Shown here piece by piece: positions 21,592 to 31,212 of a stretch of 64,000 nt of DNA. This DNA is from Spirosoma telluris. Its GTDB lineage: Bacteria > Bacteroidota > Bacteroidia > Cytophagales > Spirosomataceae. Numbering within the stretch: position 1 is the first letter of the stretch; each line of letters opens with the position of its first letter. The notes beneath the pieces are model-generated. The model ran no database searches, was not told where the DNA came from, and was given only the letters and a program-made list of their open reading frames with translations. The translations under genes were made by a program, and so were the position numbers. The DNA is taken from positions 3,736,501-3,800,500 of the forward strand of contig QLII01000001.1 in the NCBI GenBank assembly GCA_003259005.1. The letters are read 5' to 3'.

Positions 21592-24014
21592 ATGCTGCAA
21601 AACTATATCAAAATCGCCTGGCGGAATCTGGTCCGAAACCGCGCATTTTCTGCCATCAACATCATTGGACTGGCGCTTGGGTTAGCCACTTGTATGCTCA
21701 TTAGCCTGTTCGTGCTTGATGAACTCAGCTATGACCGCTTCAACGAAAAGGCCGACCGGATTGTGCGCGTTATTTTCCGGGGGACATCGGCAGGCGGGAA
21801 AATGAACGAAGCGCACGTGATGCCGCCCACGGCGCAGGCACTTAAAACCGACTATCCGGAAGTACAGGACGCCACCCGGATTCGGATGGGCGGTGCGCCG
21901 GTTGTTACGGTCGATACGAAGACATTCCGAGATGCATCAGTTGCGTTTGTCGATTCCAATTTCTTTCAGGTATTCACCTTTCCTCTGTTGGAAGGCAATG
22001 CCAAAACGGCCCTGCTTCGGCCCAATACTGCCGTTATTACGAAGGCAATGGCCAGCAAGTATTTCGGCAACGCAGACCCTATGGGCAAACTAATTACCCT
22101 AAAAAGCTGGAATGCCACCTATCAGGTAACGGGCGTTATTGATCAGATGCCCGTCAATTCTCACTTTCATTACGACCTGCTCCTGTCCATGTCCAGTATC
22201 CCGGAGGCCAACTCCACGTCCTGGATGACCTCTGAGTTCTTTACCTATCTGGTGCTCCCAAAGGCTACGATTACAAACAACTGGAGACCAAACTACCTCA
22301 GACAGTCGAGAAATACATGGGGCCGCAATTACAGAAGGCGATGGGCATGAGCCTTGCCGAATTCCGTAAAAAAGGCAACGATATAGGCCTGTACCTACAA
22401 CCCCTGACGGCTATTCACCTGCATTCGGATTTCGCGTTCGATCTGGGCACCAATGGCAATGTTCAATACGTCTACATTTTTGGGGCTATCGCCTTGTTTA
22501 TGCTCATCATTGCCTGCATCAATTTCATGAATCTGTCTACGGCCGGAGCGTCAAAACGGGCCAAAGAAGTAGGGATTCGGAAAGTGCTGGGTTCGGTGCG
22601 GCAAAGCCTGACCAGGCAATTCCTGGTTGAATCGTTGCTGCTGACGGCTTTTTCGCTGCTCGTAGCCATTGCACTGGTGTACATGACATTGCCTCTCTTC
22701 AACGAACTGGCAGGAAAATCCCTGACCCTGAATTTTATAACTACTCCCTGGTTATTACCGAGCCTGTTGCTATTCGGTCTGTTTGTTGGCGTGCTGGCTG
22801 GTAGCTACCCCGCCTTTTTCCTGTCGTCGTTCAAACCGATAGCTGTACTGAAAGGCCTAAAGTTTACGGGAAGCAGCCATAGTATTGGCTTACGGAGCGG
22901 GCTGGTTGTTGTCCAGTTCTTTATTTCAATTGCCCTAACCATCGGCACAACCGTTGTTTATCAACAACTTAGCTACATTCAGAACAAGAAATTAGGCTAT
23001 AACAAAGATCAGGTGCTGGTACTGCCCGAAACGTGGTTGTTAGGAAAAAACGAGGCTGTCTTCCGCGATCAGATCATGCAGGACTCGCGCGTTGTGAACG
23101 TAAGTACATCGAGCTACCTTCCCGCTGGCCCGAGCAACAACAATAACTTTTTTGTGTATCCCGAAGCCAACTCGACCCAGCTTGTGAAAACGCTTCGCTA
23201 CGATGTCGATTACGCCTACATTCCAACCCTGGGTATGGAAATGGCCGCCGGTCGGAATTTTTCTAAAGCCTATGGCACCGACTCATCGGGGGTTATTTTG
23301 AATGAAACGGCCGCCAAAACATTAGGCTGGCCAACCAATGCGCTGGGTCATACCATTAGCCGCTCCGACAATCAGGGGCATACGAGTACCTACCGGGTTA
23401 TCGGTGTGGTGAAAGACTTCCATTTCAAATCACTGCACGAGCCGATCTCCCCGCTGGTCATGACCTTGGGGCAAACCGGAGGTACCGTGATTTTGAAAGT
23501 GAAGGCTAAAGACATCAGCGGCTTATTGGCATCACTCAAAACGCAATGGAATCAGTTTACGGCTGATTCGCCCTTTACCTATGCCTTCCTCGATGAGCGC
23601 TTTAACAATACTTATAAAGCCGAGCAGAAAATTGGCCAGATTCTGGGTCTATTTGCCGGACTGACCATTTTCGTCGCCTGCCTGGGTTTGTTCGGCTTAG
23701 CCATGTTCACGGCCGAACAGCGTCAGAAAGAAATCGGCGTTCGCAAAGTGCTGGGGGCATCAGTCGCCAGTATCGTCGGACTACTCTCAAAAGATTTTTT
23801 GAAACTGATTGCCATTGCCATCATGCTGGCATCGCCTGTGGCCTGGTACGCCATGAATCGATGGTTGCAGGACTTCGCCTACAGGATCGACATTGCCTGG
23901 TGGGTATTCATGCTGGCCGGTTTGCTGGCAACAGGTATTGCCCTGCTAACGGTAAGTTTCCAAAGTGTGAAAGCTGCCTTGATGAATCCAGTAAAATCAC
24001 TTCGTTCTGAGTAA
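21592..24014 (+). CDS. FtsX/MacB-type ABC transporter permease (array copy 5), frameshifted as sequenced
   Basis: Starts MLQNYIKIAWRNLVRNRAFS; corrected length 807 residues. First FtsX loop AKEVGIRKVLGSVRQSLTRQF, second QKEIGVRKVLGASVASIVGLL, tail NPVKSLRSE. One missing base in the GG at 22263-22264; restoring it gives LPKGYDYKQLETKLPQTVEKYM, the expected continuation. First gene of the second sigma-54-type unit, with copy 6 after a long spacer hairpin. Confidence 0.88.
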
Positions 24015-24130
24015 AGGCCGGGCCGCCGTCGCGGAGGAAGAAGGAGAGGGACGAGCAGGAAGTTAATGCGTTTACACGTTCCCCCTCGTCCCCTTTCTCC
24101 CTCTCCTCCTTTCTCCCTCTCCTCCTTCCC
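24012..24130. repeat. GC-rich block plus purine/pyrimidine inverted repeat between copies 5 and 6
   Basis: Begins with a block (AAAGGCCGGGCCGCCGTCGC then GGAGGAA) that recurs identically at 41056 after another permease. It then has a GGAGGAAGAAGGAGAGGGAC tract and complementary CTCGTCCCC / CTCCCTCTCCTCC tracts running up to the next ATG. Confidence 0.65.
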
Positions 24131-26555
24131 ATGCTATCAAACTACATCAAAATTGCCCTGCGAATCGTCAGGAAGGATGCTACCTTCAGTTTCATTAATG
24201 TGGTAGGGCTGGCCTCTGGTTTGGCGGTGGCACTGCTCATTATCCAGTATGTGCGCTTCGAGCTGAGTTACGAACAGTCAAATCCGCGAGCGAATCAGAT
24301 CGTGCGGCTCAGCATAGATTATATGAACGGTGGCACGGTAGATGCGCAGGATGCCGAAACCTTTCCGCCAATTGGTGCCAAAGCCAAACAGGAGATGAAC
24401 GAGGTGGTCAACTATACCCGCGTTTATGCCCTTCAGAAACCAACTACGACGGTTCAGATTAGCGATCGGTATTATGTAGTCGATAAAGTTTACGCGGTCG
24501 ATTCTTCCTTTTTCTCGCTGTTCAATTACCCGCTGGTCCGGGGAAGCCGAAATGGTCTTTTTACCAGACCCGCCAGGCTGTGCTGACCGAAAAAATGGCG
24601 TTGACCTACTTCAAGACGCTCGATGTTGTCGGTAAAACCCTGAAAATCCCGAAGTCATCAAGCAGCGTTCTGCTGGAAGTAGTCGGGTAGTGCCAGATAG
24701 CCCGGCCAATACGCACCTGAAATTCGATATGCTGGTCTCCTACCCAACCATGCTGTCGGACTTTGGCGAATGGGAAAACAACTGGAACAACAATAATACG
24801 TACACCTATCTACAATTAACCGAAAACGCTCATTATGAAGGATTTACTAAATCGCTGGCGGCCTTCAGCGACCGGTTGATCCCCGAAAAGAAGCTAACAA
24901 ATGATCGCGTAATCGGCCAGAAAATTGGCGACATCCACCTGTATTCGCACAAAACCTTTGAAACTGAGCCAAATGGCGAAGCCCGATCGGTGTACTTTCT
25001 GCTGGGTGTCGCGTTTCTGGTGCTGCTAACTGCTTTTGTCAATTATGTGAATCTGACCACGTCCAATGCCCTTGACCGGGCGCGGGAAATTGGCATGAGA
25101 AAGGTGGTTGGTTCCACCCAGGGGCAGATAAAAGCGCAGATTTTCACGGAAACTGTGCTGATCAATCTAGTTGCCGGTGTATTGGCCGTAGGATTGGTAT
25201 CTACCCTATTGCCGGTATTTATTGAGGTATCGGGACTACCCGAAGGCTTTACCGTATTCAGGGACGTATTTTTCTGGGAAAGCCTGGGCGCGTTTCTGTT
25301 GCTGAGTATTTTACTGTCGGGGTTTTACCCGGCCTTCGTCCTGTCTGCGTTTGATCCGGTTACGGTACTCAAAGGCAATTTCTCACGCTCTACCAAAGGC
25401 ACCTTGCTGCGTAAGTCATTAGTGGTTTTCCAGTTTACGATTACGCTGATTCTGTTGGTACAAACCTTCGCCGTGTATTGGCAGGTCAACTTTCTGCGGA
25501 ACCAAAACCTGGGCGTAACTATCGATCATACCCTGGTGGTAAAAGCCCCCGTAGGCAACGAAGCCCGGCAGGATTACGGCGCATTTCGGCAAATGCTGCT
25601 CAATCAGTCGCAGGTAAAAGCAGTATCGCTTTCGAGCACTGTACCAGGCCTGGGGTCTACCCAAATGGGGTCAACGACGGGCATCAATTTGTCGGATGCT
25701 GCCAAGAAAACCTCGTATAATTATTACCTGACCCGGATCGACACGTCGTTTATCGGCCTGATGGGAATCAAGCTACTGGCGGGCAAAAACTTCGACATAA
25801 CCACCCGACCCGGTTTCTCGGATACAACGAACCGGCAACTCATTGTCAACGAGGAAACCATCCGGCTCTGGGGCATCCCTACGCCCGCTGAGGCTATTGG
25901 CAAGCGGGTAGACCTTTGGGGTAACAAGGCAACGATTCGGGGTGTTGTCAGCAATTACCACTACGAATCGCCCAAGGCGGTTTACATTCCGATTATCCAT
26001 ATGTACTCGCCCAATTTTGATTCGTTCGCCAGTGTGAAGTTTGCGAGCGGTAATGCCAGCGAGCAACTCGCCCTGCTGAAGAAGGTGTACCAGGCCAACT
26101 TTCCCTATTCGCCATTCAGCTATTTCTTCATGGACAGTGAGTACGACAAGCAATATAAGGCCGATGAGCGCTTCCAGCAGGTGTTTGGTGCGTTGACGGG
26201 CTTCGCCATACTAATCTCCTGTTTAGGCCTGTTCGGCTTAGCGACGTTTACCGTTGCCAAACGCACGAAGGAGATTGGGATTCGCAAAGTGATTGGTGCC
26301 AGTACCGCTAACCTGATGATTTTACTATCGAAAGAGTTTATACGAACCGTCCTGCTTTCGATATGTATTGGCATCCCGATCACCTACTTTTTAGTCAAGA
26401 ACTGGCTGGCGAATTACGCGGTCCGAATTGAACTAAGCTGGTGGCTTTTTGCGGTGCCTGCCCTACTGGTCATGTGCCTGGTACTAGTTTCCATTGGTAG
26501 CAAAACGATTGCCACCGCGCTGATGAATCCGGTGAAATCGCTTCGTTCCGACTAA
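24131..26555 (+). CDS. FtsX/MacB-type ABC transporter permease (array copy 6), frameshifted as sequenced
   Basis: Starts MLSNYIKIALRIVRKDATFS; corrected length 808 residues. First FtsX loop AREIGMRKVVGSTQGQIKAQI, second TKEIGIRKVIGASTANLMILL, tail NPVKSLRSD. Missing bases are in G runs at 24540-24543 and 24685-24687; with both restored the periplasmic domain reads through (LTEKMALTYFKTLDVVGKTL ... VVPDSPANTH). Its stop is directly adjacent to what would be the original stop of the converging Uma2 gene before the IS inserted. Confidence 0.87.
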
Positions 26556-26586
26556 TTAATTGACGTCTAAAAACTTACTCAAATCT

Positions 26587-27650
26587 AAATTAACGTGAAC
26601 TATGAGATTGTGTTGGCGGTATTTAGGGCTTCAAAAGGCATATGAGCCGAAAATGGATAGTTTTGGGTGCGAACCTGATAAAACTAACTCACTTCCGGAC
26701 TCATATGCTGACCGAAATCTACGTTGATGTCGATGACTTTTGCAAGGCCAAAATGCCACTCATCGCTAAAGCCCTTCACCACTGCGGCCTATATAAAAAG
26801 TTGCACCCCAGTCAACTCACCCTTGCCGAACTAATGACCATCCTGATCTACTACCACCTCAGCCCCTACAAAAATTTTAAAGCCTACTACACCCGCCACG
26901 TGCTGACTGACCTGCGTCGAGACTTCCCCGATCTGGTCAGTTATGACCGCTTTGTGGCCCTGATTCCCCGCACACTTATCGCGCTGATGTTGTATCTGGC
27001 CTACCGCTGTAGCCGCAGTATACGCACTGGCCTGTACTATATCGACTCGACCTCGCTGGCTGCCTGCCATCCCAAACGCGCCCATCAGCATCGAACCTTG
27101 AAGGGCTTTGCCAGCTGGGGTAAAACCTCAACGGGTTGGTTCTTTGGTTTGAAGGTCCATTTGGTTATCAATCATTTAGGCCAATTGATGCAAGTTCGTA
27201 TCACGGAGGGCAGAGCCCATGATGCGCAGGCTAACGTGCTGTTTTCACTCACCAAAGACCTGGTCGGATGGGTCTTTGGTGATAAAGGGTACCTACTCAA
27301 TCTAGAGAAGCAAGCGTTTTTGGAGCGGGAGGGCCAGCTCATCTGGGCGGCTAAAACCCGCAAACCTAAGCAAGCCGTCGACTGGCCAGTGGCCGCGAAG
27401 CGGTGGGCTAGAAAACGCAGTCTGATTGAGACTGTCATTGGGCAGAGCAAGGCGGTGTGCGATTTAGAGCATAGCCGCCATCGCTCAGCGACCAATGCGT
27501 TTGTCAACGTCTATGCTAGTCTGGTCGCTTACTCGTTCTACGAGCGCAAGCCCACAGCTAGCATTAACATGGGGGACCGCTTATTGAAGGCCGCAGAGCC
27601 CAGTTGGGTACTAGCAGCTTAGGAAACAATCCCATAGTTCACGTTAAATT
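26587..27650. mobile_element. IS982-family insertion sequence with 5-bp target duplication
   Basis: The inverted ends AACGTGAACTATGAGATTG (26592-26610) and its complement at 27627-27645 match at 18 of 19 positions. AAATT flanks the element on both sides (26587-26591 and 27646-27650) as a target duplication. It carries one transposase. It sits in the 3' end of the minus-strand Uma2 gene, whose present stop codon lies inside the right end. Confidence 0.9.
26642..27622 (+). CDS. IS982-family DDE transposase
   Basis: 326 residues from ATG 26642, or 305 from ATG 26705 (MLTEIYVDVDDFCKAK), which better matches usual transposase starts. The catalytic triad is visible as YIDSTSLAACHPKR, GDKGYL and the Glu in RSLIETVIGQSK, with GWFFGLKVHLVIN between them. 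The frame is intact, so the enzyme may be active. It lies wholly between the inverted ends of the element. Confidence 0.92.
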   Translation: MSRKWIVLGANLIKLTHFRTHMLTEIYVDVDDFCKAKMPLIAKALHHCGLYKKLHPSQLTLAELMTILIYYHLSPYKNFKAYYTRHVLTDLRRDFPDLVSYDRFVALIPRTLIALMLYLAYRCSRSIRTGLYYIDSTSLAACHPKRAHQHRTLKGFASWGKTSTGWFFGLKVHLVINHLGQLMQVRITEGRAHDAQANVLFSLTKDLVGWVFGDKGYLLNLEKQAFLEREGQLIWAAKTRKPKQAVDWPVAAKRWARKRSLIETVIGQSKAVCDLEHSRHRSATNAFVNVYASLVAYSFYERKPTASINMGDRLLKAAEPSWVLAA

Positions 27651-28088
27651 AAGTATGTCAGACAGCGCAGATGAATCAACCAGACCACCATTGCCAAGAC
27701 GATACCGGTACCACTCGGCGGTTTTATAGTTGTAAACAAACCCTTCCAGAATACCATACAATCCACCTTCGATTAATCGGATAACTTTATCGAGGTCGCT
27801 TTTTACGGCTCTTGTATGGCATACTTCAATGATGACACGGGTTTGTTCCGTCTCGGCATCATAGAGTATCAGATCGGGAGTTGGCGGTCCGTCGTCACGG
27901 CTAGAGATGCCTTCGCCGAGCATGGTTTCAGGAAGTGGTTCATAGGCAATGCTTTTGCGATGATAGTACAATACACCCAGTTCGACGTGCAGTTTGGAGA
28001 TAACGCGCTGGTGAGTAATTGGGGCATTTACACCCATCTCGTCCTCCATGACGAGGAATTTTTGAGGAATACGATTTGGATAGTCCAT
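27639..28088 (-). CDS. Uma2-family (DUF820-like) endonuclease-fold protein, C-terminus altered by IS insertion
   Basis: 149 residues. The core PDLILYDAETEQTRVIIEVCHTR resembles the PD-(D/E)xK nuclease-like core of Uma2 proteins. It is paralogous to the gene at 34505-35008 (shared VxExEMxVxxPxxHQRVISKL and YGILEGFVYNYKT). The last codons run into the IS right end and stop there (DILNLT). Joining the flanks with one AAATT copy restores DILNLDLSKFLDVN and a stop at 26556-26558, matching the paralogue's GIDLNDFL end. So the IS replaced the last nine residues with one. Whether it still works is unknown. Divergent from the permease at 28137 with only 48 bases between. Confidence 0.75.
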   Translation of the reverse strand: MDYPNRIPQKFLVMEDEMGVNAPITHQRVISKLHVELGVLYYHRKSIAYEPLPETMLGEGISSRDDGPPTPDLILYDAETEQTRVIIEVCHTRAVKSDLDKVIRLIEGGLYGILEGFVYNYKTAEWYRYRLGNGGLVDSSALSDILNLT

Positions 28089-28136
28089 ATCAATCTGATT
28101 TTATAAAAACACTGCTTGCCAAATATAAGTAAACCA

Positions 28137-30593
28137 ATGCTTAAAAGTTATCTAACTACCGCCCTTCGCGCGCTGAAGCGCAACTGGAGTTATTCGGTCA
28201 TTAATGTGCTGGGATTAACGCTTAGCCTGGCCTGTTGCCTGCTCCTCTTTCTGGCCATTCGCTACGAACTGAGTTTCGATAAGCACAATGCCCATGCCAA
28301 CCAAACGTATCGGCTTGTTTCGTACAACAAAAAATCGAATGAAGATCGCCGGAACGTAGGTATCCCATTACCTGCCCTAGCCGCCCTTCGGAACGATTTT
28401 CCGAACCTGAAACAGGATGTCACGATGGTAAACCGCATTACCAATGTGGTGGTCACCGTGGGTGAGAAATCAGGCGTACCGGCTAAAAAGTTTCAGGAGG
28501 GCGATGGTGTAGTCGCGTTTGTCGAACCCGAATATTTCCGGCTGTTCGATTTCGGCTGGAAAAACGGAAGCCCCCAAACCTCGCTCAACAATCCGAATAC
28601 GGTTGTGCTCAGTGAGCAGATGGCCCAAAAGTATTTTGGCACGAGCAACCCAATGGGGAAAACCCTGCGTGTCGAAAACAAGATGGATTTTGTCGTGTCG
28701 GGCGTTGTGCAGAACCTACCTGCAACGACGAGTATGCCCTTTGAGGTATTGCTGTCGTTTGCCTCGCTCAAGCAGTTTGGGGCTAGTACCAACTGGGACG
28801 ACTGGCAGTCGACGTATGGGGGTGCGCAGATTTACTTAAAACTCCCTGGCACAGCGGACGATCAGCTCATTGAGTCGGCGCAGATGGACAAGCAATTGGT
28901 CGCGTTTGTGAACAAATACCAAAAGCCCGAAGACGCCCGCGACCTGGTTTACGCACTACAACCCCTAACCAGCATCCATACGGATACACGCACCGACAAT
29001 TATGCCAAGCGAACCGTCAGCATGGAAATGATCTGGGCAATGGGTCTGATTGGCCTGTTTATCCTGATCACCGCCTGTGTTAACTTCATTAACCTGGCAA
29101 CGGCTCAGGCCATTCGCCGGGCGAAGGAAGTGGGTGTTCGCAAAGTATTGGGCAGTTCGCGCGGTCAGCTCGTGCGGCAGTTTCTGGGCGAAACGGGTGT
29201 CCTGACCGGTATAGCCGTGATTCTCTCCTTTGTTCTTGCACAGGCAGCACTGCCCTACGTAGGCGAATTGCTCAATATTAAGCCGGGGGCAGCTACCTTG
29301 TTCGACCCAACAGTGATCGCCTTTTTGATTACGCTTGGCGTGCTCACAACGGCGCTGGCGGGTTTTTATCCGGCGCTGGTTCTATCAGGTTACCAACCCA
29401 TTCTGGCCTTAAAGGGCAAGATTCGATCGTCGGGGCAGGGTGGAATCAATCAACTTACACTCCGTCGGGGGCTGATTGTGGGGCAATTTGCCATTTCGCA
29501 ATTGCTCATCATCGGCACAATCATTGCCTACAGCCAGATGAAGTATTTCCGCTCCGCCGATTTGGGCTATAGCCGGGATGCTGTGCTCAACGTGTACATA
29601 CCCGAGAAAAAGCCCGGTCAGTTAGAAAGTCTACGGGCAAAACTGACGGGTCTTCCCGGAATTCAGTCGATGAGTTTTGGCATGACCACTCCCTCCTCGA
29701 CCAGCAACTGGACAACAGGTTTCCGCTTTGAAAACGACGAGAAAGAACCCGACTACGGCGTATTGATGCGTCCCGCCGATACGGCTTATGTACACACCTA
29801 CGGCCTGAAGATTATTGCGGGACGGATGTACCAACCCGGCGATTCGATGCGCGAGTTTGTCATCAATGAAGCTTTCATGAAACGGTTAGGATTCCAGAAA
29901 CCCGAACAGGTCATTGGTAAATTCATGACTGTGAATGGCGAAGAGGTAAAAAAACCAATTGTCGGCGTCGTGAAAGACTTCAATGCATTTTCGTTGCATC
30001 AACAAATCGAGCCGAGTGTATTGACCTCCTACCGCGACCAATACCGTAGTATGGGAATCAAACTAGCACAGGGCCAAACGAGTCCGGAAGCAATTAGCGG
30101 CCTGTTGAAAGAGGTAGAAACAGCCTGGAATGCGACCTTCCCGGATTTTGTATTCAAATACACATTCCTGGACGAGACCCTCGCTAACTTCTATAAGAGC
30201 GAAGAGCGGATGTACTCCCTCTTCCGGTTGCTGGCTCTCATTGCCATCTTTATCGGCTGCCTTGGCTTATATGGTGTGGTGGCGTTCATGGCAGAAACCC
30301 GAACCAAGGAGGTGGGTATCCGAAAAGCACTGGGTGCGTCGACCGCTCATATTTTTGGCTTATTCTCTATTGACTTCGTCAAACTCGTGCTGGTCGCTCT
30401 GGTGTTGAGTTCGCCCCTGGCCTGGTACGTGATGAATCAATGGCTCCAGAAATTCGCCTTCAAAATCGACATCGAATGGTGGATGTTCGCTTTGGCGGGC
30501 CTGCTGGCCGTGAGCGTTGCGCTGTTGACGGTAAGCTTCCAGAGTATCAAAGCGGCCCTGATGAATCCGGTGAAGAGTTTACGGTCTGAATAA
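28137..30593 (+). CDS. FtsX/MacB-type ABC transporter permease (array copy 7), intact
   Basis: 818 residues from ATG 28137 (MLKSYLTTALRALKRNWSYS); an upstream in-frame TTG at 28116 is less likely. First FtsX loop AKEVGVRKVLGSSRGQLVRQF, second TKEVGIRKALGASTAHIFGLF, tail NPVKSLRSE. Its closest relative is copy 10 at 38634, with which it shares unusual stretches such as IPLPALAALRNDFP and WTTGFRFENDEKEPD. No sigma-54-type site is visible in the short gap to the divergent Uma2 gene. Followed by a hairpin and the deleted copy 8. Confidence 0.93.
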   Translation: MLKSYLTTALRALKRNWSYSVINVLGLTLSLACCLLLFLAIRYELSFDKHNAHANQTYRLVSYNKKSNEDRRNVGIPLPALAALRNDFPNLKQDVTMVNRITNVVVTVGEKSGVPAKKFQEGDGVVAFVEPEYFRLFDFGWKNGSPQTSLNNPNTVVLSEQMAQKYFGTSNPMGKTLRVENKMDFVVSGVVQNLPATTSMPFEVLLSFASLKQFGASTNWDDWQSTYGGAQIYLKLPGTADDQLIESAQMDKQLVAFVNKYQKPEDARDLVYALQPLTSIHTDTRTDNYAKRTVSMEMIWAMGLIGLFILITACVNFINLATAQAIRRAKEVGVRKVLGSSRGQLVRQFLGETGVLTGIAVILSFVLAQAALPYVGELLNIKPGAATLFDPTVIAFLITLGVLTTALAGFYPALVLSGYQPILALKGKIRSSGQGGINQLTLRRGLIVGQFAISQLLIIGTIIAYSQMKYFRSADLGYSRDAVLNVYIPEKKPGQLESLRAKLTGLPGIQSMSFGMTTPSSTSNWTTGFRFENDEKEPDYGVLMRPADTAYVHTYGLKIIAGRMYQPGDSMREFVINEAFMKRLGFQKPEQVIGKFMTVNGEEVKKPIVGVVKDFNAFSLHQQIEPSVLTSYRDQYRSMGIKLAQGQTSPEAISGLLKEVETAWNATFPDFVFKYTFLDETLANFYKSEERMYSLFRLLALIAIFIGCLGLYGVVAFMAETRTKEVGIRKALGASTAHIFGLFSIDFVKLVLVALVLSSPLAWYVMNQWLQKFAFKIDIEWWMFALAGLLAVSVALLTVSFQSIKAALMNPVKSLRSE

Positions 30594-30599
30594 ATCCGG

Positions 30600-30649
30600 G
30601 GCGCGAGGAGCACGGGGGGGGGCCAACCGCGCTCCATGCTCCTCGCGCC
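30600..30649. repeat. Intergenic inverted repeat (GGAGCA class)
   Basis: GGCGCGAGGAGCA (30600-30612) pairs perfectly with TGCTCCTCGCGCC (30637-30649), with weaker pairing continuing inwards. It lies just after the stop of copy 7. Confidence 0.75.
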
Positions 30650-30661
30650 TTGCCCCTTCCT

Positions 30662-31129
30662 ATGCTAACCAACTATCTCAAAATCGCTTGGCGGAATCTG
30701 GTTCGGAACAAGGTGTACGCATCCATCAACGTGCTGGGGCTGGCACTGAGCCTAACCTGCGGGATTCTGATTTTCACGCTGGTGGCTTACCATTATGGCG
30801 TCGATCGGTTCCATACGAATGCCGACCGCCTTTACCGCGTCGTTATGGAAACACACCACGAAGGAATTGGCTACTGTATACCCTCCCTTCTCTGGCTGTT
30901 CGGGCAGGAGTTTGTTCGACTCACCCTGATTGCCATTGTTATTGCCTCACCCATAGCGTGGTACACCATGAATCAGTGGTTGCAGGGATTCACCTACAAG
31001 ATCAGCATCGAATGGTGGATGTTTGCCATCTCAGCCCTGCTGGCTGTTGGAATTGCCTTATTAACAGTTAGTTTCCAGAGTGTGAAAGCGGCATTAATGA
31101 ATCCGGTGAAAAGTTTAAAAACGGAATAA
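30662..31129 (+). pseudogene. Internally deleted FtsX/MacB-type permease (array copy 8)
   Basis: Only 155 residues: a normal N-terminus (MLTNYLKIAWRNLVRNKVYA, TM1, HTNADRLYRVVMETHHEGIG, to about residue 75) joined in frame to the last two helices and tail of a permease (FVRLTLIAIVIASPIAWYTM ... NPVKSLKTE). About 650 residues, both periplasmic domains and most FtsX helices are gone. Start, stop and flanking hairpins are those of a full copy, so this is a deletion remnant. A stable mini-protein cannot be excluded because the frame stays open. Confidence 0.85.
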
Positions 31130-31140
31130 ATTGCGATGAG

Positions 31141-31185
31141 CAAGGGTCGTGGAGCGGGGGCGTCAACCCTGCTCCACGACCCTTG
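31141..31185. repeat. Perfect 15-bp intergenic inverted repeat
   Basis: CAAGGGTCGTGGAGC (31141-31155) and GCTCCACGACCCTTG (31171-31185) are exact complements, between copies 8 and 9. Confidence 0.85.
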
Positions 31186-31212
31186 CCCCATGCTTCTTAA
31201 CTTAAACAACTT

